Shown: positions 12,089-23,836, counted from the first letter of the stretch. The stretch is 64,000 bases of DNA from Centroberyx gerrardi (GCF_048128805.1 NC_136001.1:5163001-5227000), one strand, 5' to 3'. The notes: generated by a model from the letters alone, not told the origin. Numbers and translations: made by a program.

Positions 12089-12468
12089 ATGTGGGTGTAA
12101 CTAGGATGTTAGCGAGTGAGTGTGGAATGAGGCCAGTTTCAACAAGATAGTTTTTGTTGCTCCTATTGCATGTTGGACAACATGATGTATTTGTTTCCTC
12201 TGGACTGGCAGGTGACAAGGAGCTGATGGGTGTGTTTGGGGATGGTGGAGCGGAGTGGAGCAGGTGGTTAGTGGAGCTGGTGGAGGTTAGTGAAGCTGGA
12301 GCAGCTGGTGCAGTGGAGGAGGTGGGCACAGCGGAGGAGAAAACGGCCTCTGGAGCAGCGGAGGTGGTGGGAGCATCAGTGCAGGAAGAGGAGGTGGGCA
12401 CAGCAGCTGCACTGGGCACGAGCTTTACAATCTAGATAGAGATTGCTCAGGTTAAAAACTAGTATTCT

Positions 12469-13686
12469 TCACATTAAGTTAGATTTAAGTTGCATAACAC
12501 AATTAATAGGAATAATTATAGGGAATAAAATAAAGAGCCTAACCTGTGTCATGTCCACTGCCTCTCTTGACAGAGGATAGATGCCTGCCTTCCTGAAGCC
12601 GACCATTATGTTTCCGGCTGTGACGGCCTTCTCGTGGGCGTGCTTCAGCACTGAGGAGAAATGCTTCTTGCCAATAACCACGTCTCCTCTCACCAGGCCC
12701 ATGCGACTGGCCAGGGTGCTGAACACAGCTTTCAGGGGGGTTGACTATGCTGATGTCCAGCGGCTGAAGCATGTGAGTCGTGTGTGGGGGGAGCAGCAGA
12801 ATCTCAATTTGGTTAGCTCTGCAAATGTCAATGACATGGCGGCCACAGTGCGTTTCATGCTGGTCCATTATTAGGACCAAGGGGCGTTCTTTAGGGGCAT
12901 ATTTAATAAAATGGTCCAGCCATTTTGTGAAGAGCTCGGTTGTCATGTAACCCTTCTCTGAATATCCATACAGGCTGCTGCTTGGACCATCCAAGGCATA
13001 TGCTACACTGGGAAGGCAGCGGGGATAAATTATGAAGGGAGGGACATTTGTACCAGCTGACAGCACAGTGCACAGTAATGTGCTCTCTGGTGGTTGTCTG
13101 CTGACGGTACACATGTCTCTTCCCTCTCTGGCACATCACCTCCTCCTTTGACTTGGGCTTATCTCCAAACCCAGTCTCGTCGCAGTTCCAGATAAGGTGA
13201 GGCTTGTCATGGAGACTGTGACTCTCAATGATGTTCTCATACAAGCTGAAAAACCTCTCTATTGCCTCAGGTGTGGCAGCAAGGACCCTGGCCCGATCAA
13301 GGGAGTCCGGTGTCCGGGTGGTCAGCTCTGGGTGGTGGGCTTTAAAGTGGGCCCATCAGTTATCACTGAGGCCCCTCTCCAGATTGAGTCTTCTGGCTGC
13401 TGTCCTTTATGACTTCCAAGGCAAGGCACTTAATGATGGTTCTCGTCAATGGAAATCCGTGGTCTGCCATCCACACGATATAATTGACTAGGGCTTCTTC
13501 CTCCTCCTGGGTGATAGCCCTATTTGGATGGGGAACACACTCAAACTTCCCCAGTTTGTGGTCAGCAAGTGTAGACTTGGGGATGCTGTATTTTTTAGAG
13601 ACTTTCCTTATACTTTCCCCTGCTTTGATTTCTGCTACTGCCATTTCTAAAGTCTCCCTGCTGTATTTCTCCCTTTTCCCTGACAT
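12469..13686 (-). pseudogene. pogo/Tigger-family transposase, DDE_1 type, broken
   Basis: The N-terminus from 13686 (MSGKREKYSRETLEMAVAEI) is a psq/CENP-B-like helix-turn-helix (SIRKVSKKYSIPKSTLADH). After a frame change near 13380 the core resumes with LIWNCDETGFG, the first catalytic Asp. A further frame change near 13075 leads to VLIMDQHETH (second Asp) and HTTHMLQPLDI (third acidic position, as expected in DDE_1 proteins). The tail (HEKAVTAGNIMVGFRKAGIYPL) matches the usual end of the domain. At least three frame breaks make it inactive. Jerky/Tigger-derived host proteins share this fold, but the flanking inverted repeats identify a transposon. Confidence 0.8.
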
Positions 13687-15260
13687 TCTTCCCTACCAAA
13701 AGAAGACATGAATCCAAATTTTGAATTTGTTAGCATTTCTGTAACTTACTGTTGTTAAATCTGATATTTATGGATTTTATGTAACATTATACATGTTGTG
13801 TGAAGTGTTTTTCAATACAGATTTTAAGCATTGTTATTTTGCCTTTGACAGCAGGGGAGAGAGAGGCCAGGACACACCAGGGCAGAGAGGAGAAATGACC
13901 AGCACAGTTATCATTATTTTATTTATTATTTATTTTTGTTCATGTTTATTATTAATGTTTATGTTCATGTTCATTATGTTCATGTTATATGTTCATATTA
14001 TATTATATTATATGTTATATAAGTTATATATATATGTTATATTATATTACATTATATGTTCATATGTTCATTACTGTATGTTTATTTGTTAATAAAATGA
14101 GTTCCTTTAACTCTAGACTCCTTTTTTATTACAGTATGTTGACTTCATGGCAAATATTGGCACAATATGTGTTGTTAGTAACACAGTAAGTTAACGTTAT
14201 GGCTTGAAAAGTTAATAGAAATGTGTGCTGTCCCTAACCAGATACACAGATGTGTTGAAATAACTTTAAAAAAGCCATTTTAAGAGTGAGGTGTTGTTTC
14301 AGTGTTGGTGTGGTGACGCCATTGACGCTCACATTCACGTCGGACAAAGTGCCTCTGTAAATGTGTGTATCCCTTCAAAAAGTCAATATTTGCAAAAAGT
14401 AACTAATATTAACTAATATTCTACTAACTAACTAATATTCTATGAGACCTTAAGAACGTTTCTGTCATTTTGCTGGTGGGTGATCATGTTTTAAAATTGG
14501 TACTTTGCGGACGTATGCCTCTCCCCACCCTGTAGCGTCCTGCCGTAAATCCCTTCCCCCCGCACTTTTCTGAACTTTCATAGATGCACATTGGAAACTC
14601 ACGTTGATTTCTCCTAAATGACTGCCCCTAGAAGGTGGAGATTGGTCAGAGTCGAAAGAGGCGGAAACAAGGATGACACAGATATATTGCCCATGACCTG
14701 GAAGTATTTATTTATAGAATTTGCGTAAAAAGGTCAAGTGTCCGGAATACCGTGATGTCCGGAACACCGTGAGTCTACGTTAGCTGGCTGCCAATACTGC
14801 TGTTCATTTGTCAGTGAAGAAGCCTTTTGTTGTACAGTAAATACAAATACCTGTATTTACCCTTTTATCTAGTGTTAGAACTTGTATCAAAAGCTCAGGA
14901 AATCAACTAACAGTTAAAGTTAGAGAATGAAAATATGTCTACATTGCCATTTTATTTTGGTGGTGGGGTTGCCCATTTGCAGTAGAATTTAGGCATGGGC
15001 CGGTTTCCGGTTTCAAGGTATACCGCGGTTTGAAAAAGTCACAGTTCCAAAACCACTAATATTTCCCGTCATACCGTTCTGACGGTATGAGCTGTTTTTT
15101 TCCCCCCAAGTTAAAATGACTATTCTCAAAGAGAGAAAGTGCAGGGAATCCCCCAGGTCGCGTGCAGACTGCAGAGGAACACGGCCCTCCCCTCGGTTGG
15201 TACCGAGCAGTCAGCACTCAGCAGTCAGTCAGCTGTGTTTACAACCCGTGTGTAACGTAT

Positions 15261-18177
15261 AATGGCCGAAGGAGGTGAACCCCCCGAACTTTTCCCCCCG
15301 TCGAAAAAGACTAAATCGGCTGTATGGGAATATTTCGGTTATCGAAAAAACACAGACGGCCACGGCTTAGAGGAGGAAGGTCACCAAACATGCAAAACAT
15401 GCTGGCGAAGAGTGGCTGCCAGATGAGGCAATACATCCAACATGATTGCACATCTACGGGAGCACCACCCATCGCTCTTCGCCAAATTCAAGGTAACGTT
15501 GTCTTGAAATTAACTTGAGCATGGATCGGACAGAAACCATTTATCACCGAGTCTTTCATGGTCATGGGACTAGGGAGTTACCGTGCCTAGCTAGCTAGCT
15601 GACATTAGTGAAATAAATACTCTACCGAGGCAGATAACATGGCTAATTAGCTAGCTAACATCAGCCAGTTTTTTTTCCCCCTAACGTTACTTCACTGAGC
15701 GAACGTCTTGCGCAGGGCAAACCATTGAATTTTGTCAGAATTAATTCAAAGCAAAATGCCACAGAGCCAGCAGGTCGTTTAACAAAACGTATTGCGCTGA
15801 AGACATGTACATAATGACCATGAAAGACTCCTTGAACCTGCCGGTGGAAAATGAGGTGTGTGTGTGTGCGTGAGAGAGAGAGAGAGAAAGCGAGTGTGTG
15901 TGTTTACGTGTGTATGTGCGTGCACATCAACATTGAAACAATCAATATTGTGTCCATCCCATTTTACAAAAGATAAGCATTTATTTGATATTATTATCAT
16001 TATTATTATTATTATGTGTTTTTACATAAAATCAATTAGATGAAATAAATTGTTTAAATTGATGTTTAATCCAGTAAGAATAGTACTATATATTACCAAA
16101 GCACACACATTTTTGCAACAGTTAACTGTCATTACAGATGTAGGCTGCATTAACATGTCTTTATTTTTCTTCTTTTTAGGGTAGCAGTAGCACTAGCAGC
16201 AGAGGGGCATCCATTTCAAAACCTGCAGGTCAGCCGACTCAGCCCACAATTAGTTAGTTAGTTTTGTTGTCCCCGGGGAGAAATTCTTTTCCACAAAACT
16301 GTACATCATAAGGAGAACCAATACACTTTACACACATCATCACACAACAATAGCAGACAGTAACTGTGCATCACAAGGAGAACCAACAATACACCTTCCA
16401 CACATCATCACACAACAATACCAGGCAGTCACAATACGCAGGGTATAACACAGCAGCACATAGTAGTGGTGGGCAAAAACAACATAAAAAGACAAGACTC
16501 ATAGTTCCCTCAGTGAGTCACCCTGTTTAGGGCTGCTATGGCTGCGGGTATCAGGCGTTTGAGAAACAAATGGCCTATGCACCCACATCAAAACATACTA
16601 AAGACCTAAACAATGATGTGGCGTATTTCATTGCCAAAGACATGATGCCCTTTCAAGCTGTAGAGAAACCTGGGTTTCTGAAACTGATGAGGATGGCAGT
16701 GCCTCTTTACAGAGTGCCATCAAGAAAATTATTTTCAAAGAATGCAATCCCGAAGATGTACACAGAGGTCAGGGCTCATGTGCAGAAACAAGTGGCAGAA
16801 GGGGTGTGGTTTTCTGCAACTACTGATCTGTGGACCAGCAGTGGTGGTAGTGGAGAACCATACATCAGCTTCACAGTGCATTTCCTCTCTCCAGATTGGG
16901 AACTGAAATCCTTCTGCCTCGAAACCTTTTTCTTTCGTTTTTTACGTTTTTTTCCCAGAGGACCACACAGCTGACAACATCATAGAATTCTTTGAGAACA
17001 TGCTCCAGGAGTGGAGCATCAAAAAGGAAAGTTTGTCTAGCATCACAACAGACAATGCAACCAACATGAAAAAAGCCTTTGAAGGCTTACCCTGTGTTTG
17101 GCTTGGCTGTTTTGGCCACAACCTTAATCTAGCTATAGCCAAAGTTCTCAAAATTCAAAGAGTTGACTCAGCTGTACGAGCATGCAGGCACCTTGTACAG
17201 GGATTCTCTCGCAGCTGGAAAAAAAAGAGAATTGAAGAAGAAGCAGGGAATCCTGAACATTCCTGAAAAATCATTCATTCATGACGTAGTGACGAGATGG
17301 GGGTCCACTTTCAAAATGATTTAGAGATTTCTGGAACAGCAGCAGGCTTGTTGTGCAGTTCTCGCAGCAGACAGAAGCTCATGGCATCTAATGCCAAAAG
17401 ACAGTGACGTGCACACTTTAGAGACGGTCTGCCAACTTCTGGGGCCTCTAAACGACTTCACAGATCTACTGGGTTCTGAAGGCCACACTGTCATCTTTGA
17501 AGCCTGTTATGGAACACATCACTGACCTACTGGACGAGAAGGAGGAAGATGATGCCCTAACAAAACAAATGAAAAAGGTAATGAGGGATGATCTGCTGCA
17601 ACACCGTTACTCTGAGAAAGCCAAGAGGGTGATTGACATCGCCTGCTTCATTGATCCCCGTTTCAAGGGCAACTTTTCTCAAAACAAGGATGACACCATC
17701 AGGTCCACTGTAGAGGAAGCAGTGAACCTGGCAGAAACCACATCACTGCCACCTCGAGAATTACCTGCCACCGCTGCTGATCAAGAGCAAGGAAGCAGCA
17801 CTTCCACCACCACCGCCCCTTCCGCTGCCACAAAGAAGAAAGACAAATCTCTGTCTGGCTTGCTGAAAAAAATTACATCAGCAAAACAGCAAAGGTTCGA
17901 AGGAGAAGATACCCCAGAAGAAAGAGTGACAATGGAGGTAAAACTGTACTTGTCTCTCCCTCCCATAGATGCTGACCCACTGGCATGGTGGAAGGCTCAT
18001 GTTCAAGAGTTGCCTCTCCTTGGCAACGTGGGAAGAAAATTTCTCTGCATCCCAGCCACAAGTGTGCCCTCGGAGAGGGTGTTCAGTTCCAGTGGACACA
18101 TCCTCTCACCTCACCGCTCCAAACTTAATCCAGGAAAGGTGAACATGCTCACATTTCTGCATCATAACCTGGACTGA
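15261..18177 (+). pseudogene. hAT-Ac transposase pseudogene (BED finger)
   Basis: Exon 1 (15261-15493) begins MAEGGEPPELF and encodes a BED finger: VWEYFGY, then CKTCWRRV, then, after a frame slip, HLREHHPSLF. It ends at a GTAACG donor. Exon 2 starts near 16180 (acceptor TTTTTAG), is interrupted by a foreign piece at about 16245-16565, and continues with DLWTSSGG...YISFTVHF, then TTDNATNM and CFGHNLNLA of the RNase-H-like core. It ends in the dimerisation segment (LAWWKAH...VPSERVFSSSG) and a stop at 18175-18177. Breaks occur near 16960 and between 17266 and 17497. Closest to ZBED1/ZBED4-type transposases. Confidence 0.85.
16245..16565. mobile_element. LINE-like fragment inside transposase exon
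   Basis: It carries TTGTCCCCGGGGAGAAATTC and AGGGCTGCTATGGCTGC, which I associate with Rex1/CR1-type LINE 3' regions in fish. It also has two direct repeats of CACATCATCACACAACAATA. It splits the transposase reading frame, so it arrived after or during decay of the host element. Confidence 0.35.
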
Positions 18178-18816
18178 AAGTGAGCAAATGTGTAGAAAGT
18201 GAGCATGTCCTTGTTGAGCTGCAGGTTTAGGCTCACTTAAGAGACTGCATTTATTTTAATTTTATTTAGAAGTGTATTTTTTTTCCAGAAAATAATTCAA
18301 TTATTTTTGTTCTATATGTTATACTATGTTAACTTAACATACAACATTTACTATTGTTCCAAATGTTTTATATGTTATTTAAAAATAAATTACATATTGT
18401 TCAATGGCAAAAAATGTGTGATTTTTTTTTTTTACCCAGAGATTTTACAATAACACATTTGAGAGGTGCGCAATACCGCAATACCGTGAAAACGTGGTAT
18501 TTTTGCCTAAGGTTATCATACCGTCAAAATCTCATACCGGCCCATGCCTAGTAGAATTACAGGTTGGACCTTAAAACTGTAATCTCAAAGTAAAAACAAA
18601 TGTACTCATGATGTTTTCTCAAAGCAATCGCATAGCCTTGTATCATGGATAAGTAATGTAACATCTGATGTATTTTGCTCTATTTTTATCTAAACATTTT
18701 GTCTTTCCATGATGTAAATGAGATTATTCATTCTCTGCTTGAATACTGCATTTCTCAGTCAAACTGTTCTTTGACTTAATAAATATCCTCACGCATATGC
18801 TTTTTTTCTTGGGCAG

Positions 18817-18875
18817 CCATGAGAAGACCAGGTTCTAAGGAGAAGCCTCTTCTAAACTGGACCAGCACAAATGAG
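18817..18875 (+). other. Candidate short exon of unknown gene
   Basis: A 59-bp stretch sits between a good acceptor (TTTTTTTCTTGGGCAG) and a strong donor (GAG|GTAAGT). It reads MRRPGSKEKPLLNWTSTNE from the ATG at 18819. I do not recognise the protein, and no neighbouring exon was found. It could be chance. Confidence 0.3.
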
Positions 18876-18918
18876 GTAAGTATTCTCTATATAAATTCAG
18901 AATGTGGCAGTTTCTGTA

Positions 18919-18985
18919 CGCGTGTGTGTGTGTGTGTGTGTATGTATGTGTATATATATGTATGTATATGTATATATATAGTCTA
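18919..18985. repeat. (TG)n/(TATG)n microsatellite
   Basis: Runs of TGTGTG followed by TATGTATG and TATATA units. Confidence 0.8.
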
Positions 18986-19049
18986 TGTATATATAGTATT
19001 ACATTGTTAATAATGATCTCTTTATATTCATCTTTTCTGGAACTGAAAC

Positions 19050-19430
19050 TGGTGATATATCGGATCAAGAACGCAACTCTGCATGCCTGGCTGATATCTC
19101 CAGATGGATGTCCTCCCACCATCTCAAGCTCAATCTAGACAAGACTGAGCTGCTCTTCTTCCTGGGAAATCCTGTCTCCTGTCAACATTCAACCCTACAC
19201 TCCAGCCCGCGCCCTGCACTCAGCCACTACTGGTCGTCTGTCCCTCCCTTCCATCGCTCTGCCTGGTCCGACTCTTCTGACTAGCTCCTAGTTGTCCCAC
19301 CTCTTGCTCCTGTTCCCCAGTGGTGGAATAATCTTCCCACCTCAGAACTGCAGAGTCACTCCCATTTTCGGACAAAGGTTGAAAACCCATCTCTTCAGAC
19401 TCTGTCTCGCCCTCTGACCTCCTGCACCCC
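19050..19430 (+). mobile_element. L2-type (Maui-like) LINE fragments
   Basis: The plus strand carries the L2 reverse-transcriptase segment DISRWMSSHHLKLNLDKTEL in a frame near 19098-19160. It then jumps to the LINE 3' end, with the pattern that translates as VVPPLAPVPQWWNNLP followed by HFRTKVENPSLQTL. The middle is deleted. No intact frame. Confidence 0.65.
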
Positions 19431-19604
19431 TGCCTAGGCCTTCACTGTAGCCAGGGTCTATATCCTGCCCCGGCTGGCCGGACTCGGGCCACATCACTCA
19501 TCCCAGACTCGCGCCGTAATTCAAGGCCAAAACTGAGCCGAATCGGACTGCCGGATGTGAGCCGGAGGTATAGCTGTACTTGGGCCAGATCTGGGCCAGA
19601 TCTG

Positions 19605-19740
19605 ATGTTTTTGATGACCATTTTATTTTAAAATGGAACAAACCCAATGTTCTGATGCATCTTTGCATATGTATATATGCAAAGATGCATATAGCCCACA
19701 ATAATGTGTATCAAAATTTGCATAAGAGTTTTTTACTTAG
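19605..19740 (+). repeat. Dispersed repeat R2, copy 1
   Basis: Matches the inverse of 43440-43600 over TTTGATGACCATTTtATTTT and the segment after it (AAAATGGAACAAACCCAATG...). The match resumes after the GT microsatellite with CCAAGCCCAGCTACAT. So a 180-bp piece with the microsatellite has been inserted or expanded in this copy. Confidence 0.6.
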
Positions 19741-19858
19741 GACAAAACTGAAACACCCTTAGACTACAATATCCCTTTCTGTCAAACTCTTCAGTGCGAC
19801 AGTTGTCTTAGTCTAGGAGTTTACTTCATCCAGGTCTGTCTGTGTATCTGTGCTCATA

Positions 19859-19860
<2 letters not shown>

Positions 19861-19922
<62 letters not shown>
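19861..19922. repeat. (GT)n microsatellite
   Basis: About 31 uninterrupted GT units. Confidence 0.95.
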
Positions 19923-19924
<2 letters not shown>

Positions 19925-19933
19925 CTCCAAGCC

Positions 19934-19971
19934 CAGCTACATAACGTCATGTGAATGACGTTATGTAGCTG
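19934..19971. repeat. Perfect 16-bp foldback at a repeat junction
   Basis: Arms CAGCTACATAACGTCA (19934-19949) and its exact complement (19956-19971) are separated by TGTGAA. The left arm resembles repeat R2 (the 43-kb copy reads CAGCTACATGTCTTCA). The right arm leads straight into repeat R1. Confidence 0.9.
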
Positions 19972-20423
19972 TAGTTAACACTAGTCTTGGGGCTGGTAAC
20001 ACTAATTGTGCCATTTATTTCTGCCAGTGACTTCTCTGACAGACATTTGGTCATTTTATCCACTTGGCTCAATGATATCTGGCCAGTGCTAGCGATGCAC
20101 GTTAGCAGCCTCAAAAACAGGGCAGTAACCAAGAATCTGTCCATAGAGCTAATCTCTGACGTCACTGTCGACTCAGAAGTCGTTGTGGCAGATAGTGTAG
20201 CCAAATTAGGAACGGACTCTGCAAGACTTCCAGATCCACAACTGTCTGGTTCGGAAACCAGTGTCAAACTGTCAATGCTATCCTTTGAACTTTCTGACAA
20301 GTCGGTCAGAGTTTTTGAGAACAAATACTCAATTTCAGCCATTGCAGCTGACACCTGGTCGCAGTAGCCAACCGTGACCATGGACCCTGGGCCTTCAGTA
20401 GGACCACATATGGCACAAGACAA
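19947..20423 (-). repeat. Dispersed repeat R1 with open frame, unknown protein
   Basis: The minus strand holds a 158-residue frame. It is Ser/Thr-rich in the middle (LATLSATTTSESTVTSEI), followed by DRFLVTALFLRLLTCIASTG and the segment shared with 3453-3690. The true sequence of R1 starts near 19976, so the last few residues come from the foldback. I do not recognise the family. Two copies with a conserved frame suggest a coding part of a multicopy gene or mobile element. No signal peptide or membrane segment seen. Confidence 0.4.
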
Positions 20424-21890
20424 TCAAACGAAGCAATAAAAGTAATAGCCAGAGCCCTATATCTCAAAGGTTCAGTATAGTCAGGGTTTCTTTGCGCTGG
20501 CTTCACAAAACCTAACAACGGCGATTCCAGACAACTGGTCTCGTCAATGTGGTTATCAACTCACTCTGCTACTCAGCTATGAGCACGTTCACATGACAGC
20601 GACAGGGGTTTGTAACAAATAGCCAATCACATATGGACAGATCCAGATCAGCTGATTTAAGATAACACAGTAGGCATACTATTGAGCGAGGAAATGAGGT
20701 AGCAAAAGTAGGCCAATATGATTCAGCAGGCAAAAGGACATAAAATATAAGCACAAAACTAAGAAAAACAATAAAAGCAGTAGACTATAATAATCGTGGG
20801 ATTATAAACAGACCCTATATATATATACAGTACAATTTCAACGGTTTAGGCGGTAAAAGTGTGAGGTGTGGGGAAAGACTGGGTGCTATCATTGATATTC
20901 CTCTCTCCAAAACTATTAAAATGAAGAAATATGAGCAATACAAAAACATTACAAGAGCGAAAAGTAACGCTGCTGCCAAGGCTATAAAGGACTGCAGATA
21001 GTGTAAATGCATACAGGCTTATTTACTGCTCCGTCATTAAGACAAAGTGGTTATATGTTTCATTGATACAATGTTGTGTTGTCATGTTGAGTCTGTGAAA
21101 AGATTTTCTATTAACAAAGACGCCTCATATTCCCCAGGGCCGAGGGGATGGAATGATAACATCTATTGCTTCAATCACTGTTAGAAATATGCTGTTAGAA
21201 GAAATATGCAACAGTAAATTTAATGAATTATTGATAACTACAGTCAACTAAGTAACCTACCAGCTATTTGATAGAAGCCCTCTTTTATAGCCAGAGTGGG
21301 CAAATGGCCTGGAAACGCTAACAGATTAATTATATATCTCAGTAATTCATCATGGAAAACAAAATGGTTCTGCTGGTCTCTAAACACTGTTGCCCTGCCC
21401 ATTCTTAACCTAAATAGTAGCCTACCCCAGTACAGTTCTTTTTATTAGGCTACTTGTCTTATTCATTTGAGTTCAATGTTTCTGTTCATATCTGGTTTTG
21501 TATTACATTGTAATTACATTTTTGCAATAAGTGCTGGATTTTCGAGAGATCTGATTGGTGAGGAGATGGGCTTTTCCAATGTTTGGACCCGATAGCCTGA
21601 ACATAACCTGCTCCGGAGCAGGTTAGCTGTGCAGCCTAAGTTACCATGGTGATGCACGCCGCTATAAAGTGAGCCATCTTCGTGATATTGGAAATAGCAG
21701 GTTAAACCTGAGGTTACCCCGCTAACCCCACAATCTAGCTTCTTAGTGTACCCCCCAGGTCAATAATTTTCAAAAACACATTGCAATGATTTACACTCGC
21801 CTCATTAGAACACTAGACTACAGCAAAAGTAGCCTTGGTGGGGCCCTATAATTTCAGGATGGGATCACGGAATAGAGACAATCAGCTGAT
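20424..21890. other. No recognisable gene; one perfect palindrome
   Basis: AT-rich. At 21604-21625 there is a perfect 22-bp palindrome (TAACCTGCTCCGGAGCAGGTTA), set in a segment (about 21540-21745) that looks like a fish dispersed repeat. No coding domain seen. Confidence 0.5.
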
Positions 21891-21899
21891 TGTTTAAAA

Positions 21900-23450
21900 A
21901 TGTCAGGTACTCACCAAATGAAAATCACTTGAAAATAAAGTCCATCCTACAGTCCTTTTTAATAAAGTGCTCAATTGCTGGGTCATACAGTTTGTCCTTT
22001 GACTTCAACTCCATGAGAAGTCCTTTCTCAATTGAGATTAAGGCCAATGCTGACAGACAAGCCTGTCTGGTGCTGTTCCTGGTGTATGTTTTTATCCTCT
22101 TGAGTGCTGACAATGTTCTCTCTATGGAGGCTGTGGACATAGGGATGGTTAAGACCAGGCAGGTGAGAAGGTGGAGCTGGGGCATACTCTGTCAGTCCCT
22201 TCTGCTGGAGAAAGTGGAGGAGGTCAGCAGTGCTCTGTCCCTCAAAGTCAGACATGGCATGTATTACGCCAAGCTCCGTCTTCAGACGCGATACGTCGAA
22301 GTGGCACCCATAACTTCCTTCCAGGCTGTGTGTGCAGGTTGTCCATTATCCCACTGTGTAGCTGCTGGTAATGGGTGCGCACATCATTCTGCGCCCAGCC
22401 CGCCTCCCTCTGGGTACCCCGGCCTTGCCAACTGTTTCCTGGTAGATGGCATGAAAACTGCCCTTCTCCCTCTCAATGGTTTCACAGAAGTTGCTAATCC
22501 TCTTCAGACAGAACTGCATGTCCAATTCTTTCGTCTGCAGAATGTCAAACAGCATGTCAGAGTGTGCAAAGATGGAGTTGAAGGTGGCCAGAAGGAAACG
22601 GAACTCGAAGCTGGAGATAAGAGTGACATCCATCTGCGCAATGAATGCTGTCTGCATCAAAGTCCTTGTGATGATCCACAATGTGCTCAAAGACCTCTCG
22701 TAGCTCTTCCCTCCTCTCATACACAGTGTTGACCAAGCGAGACAAATATAACCACCGCGTTGGGGCAACTCTGGGTAGTCGGCGCTGGCATATCTCATCC
22801 AATAGTTGCGTGCATTTCGGTGATCTTGAGAAAAACGCTGCCAGGCCACTGAGATGGGAAAAAAAGATTTTGCATTCCCTAATCTTTGCAGCACCTTGAG
22901 ACATGACCAAAGTCAGTGTGTGCGCATAACAATGAATGAATAATGCCTGTGGGATTGCTTCCTTCACCCTGGCTTGAACTCCATGTAAACCTGAGGCCAT
23001 CACTGCAGCTCCATCGTAACACTGTGCAACTACTTTTGCAGTGCATCCGACCTTGGCAAAAAAGGCGAGAATGCGAGCTGCAACAGCCTCTGCCCGCTTG
23101 TCCACAGTGACATCCTCAAAGTTGAAGAATCTCTCCTTTGTGCCGCTGCCGGTGTTACACGAATGACATCTGTGCTGTGTTATGAACGTCGGTTGTCTCA
23201 TCAACCGTGACAGCTACAAATGGTGTGTCCCTCACCTCTTCCTTCATTGCATCCCTTAACACATCTGCAGCAGCACTGATTAGGTCGTTTTGTATTTTAC
23301 TAGATGTACCAGTAAACACCTTTGATGTTGCCAGGTGGCATCTCAGCTCACTGTCATATTCAGCCAAGTAGTCCAACAATTCCAAATAATTCCTCTGTTT
23401 GCCAATTCTCTGCTCTCGTCATGTCCTCTAAATGATAGTTCTTCAGGCTT
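21900..23450 (-). pseudogene. hAT-type transposase with DUF4371 (ZMYM1-like), C-terminal part
   Basis: The minus strand reads ...KPEELSFRGHDESRELANRG, then LLDYLAEYDSELRCHL, then FVAVTVDETTDV, then CYDGAAVMAS and HCYAHTLTLV of the RNase-H-like core. It ends with the dimerisation tail (STASIERTLSALKRIKTY and LALISIEKGLL) at about 21925-22185. These are hallmarks of the ZMYM1/DUF4371 group of hAT transposases. Frame changes occur near 23390, 23165, 22600 and 22320. Another element (23.8-26.9 kb, opposite strand) lies between this part and a probable N-terminal part at 27102-27680. Confidence 0.75.
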
Positions 23451-23530
23451 CTTCGCCGTTTTGAATCCAAAATAGGCCACTTACGTGATTCATGCAGATC
23501 CGATGGGAAATAAATTTTTTATTTTTTTTT

Positions 23531-23546
23531 GGGGGGGGGGGGGGGG
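23531..23546. repeat. Poly-T/poly-G tract
   Basis: A T run followed by a 16-base G run at the border between the minus-strand and plus-strand hAT sequences. Confidence 0.8.
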
Positions 23547-23836
23547 TTGAGAGCCTGCCTACTCAAAGCGACTTCCATAGAAAGACAATGGAGCACGAAC
23601 ATCTGATGCTGTGGATGCGCGTTTGGATGCGCGTGCATCGACTGTCAACAAAAGGCAGCAAGCGCCTATAGAAATGGAGCCAATCAATTTGCTAGTCACA
23701 GTACAGCGGGAGCCCAGACCATCGGTCTATGACCTGCTGTGTAGGTGTAGGCCTATTAGTTCAGCACTAGCAGCATCACTACTTGGGCATAAAATACACT
23801 ACCTGCTTTTAACTAATTTCATAATTTGTGTTCTAG

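Larger units (their letters stand above)
11138..14773 (-). mobile_element. pogo/Tigger-like DNA transposon with doubled terminal motifs
   Basis: The left end CTCACGGTGATCCGGAC (11138-11154) and the right end, complement of CTCACGGTGTTCCGGAC (14757-14773), form an inverted pair with one mismatch. Each end has a second inner copy of the same motif (11170-11186 and 14740-14755), so the four sites could be transposase binding sites. The interior holds a pogo/Tigger-like transposase on the minus strand and a PHD finger near the left end. A clean TA target duplication is not visible at these borders, so the exact ends may be off by a few bases. A long AT-rich region fills 13850-14200. Confidence 0.7.
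14990..18550 (+). mobile_element. hAT-Ac-type transposon with perfect 8-bp target duplication
   Basis: The ends are TAGGCATGGGCCGGT and its exact complement. GTAGAATT is duplicated on both sides (14982-14989 and 18551-18558). The ends contain GGTATACCG-type inner repeats. Length is 3561 bp. A two-exon transposase gene lies inside. A (GT/GA) microsatellite (15854-15902) and an ATT tract sit in its intron, and a LINE-like fragment interrupts exon 2. Confidence 0.9.

Noticed and set aside
11858..12104. Leu/Phe/Ser-rich plus-strand frames
   Set aside because: They are the antisense of the Lys/Glu-rich helix in the PHD-containing protein.
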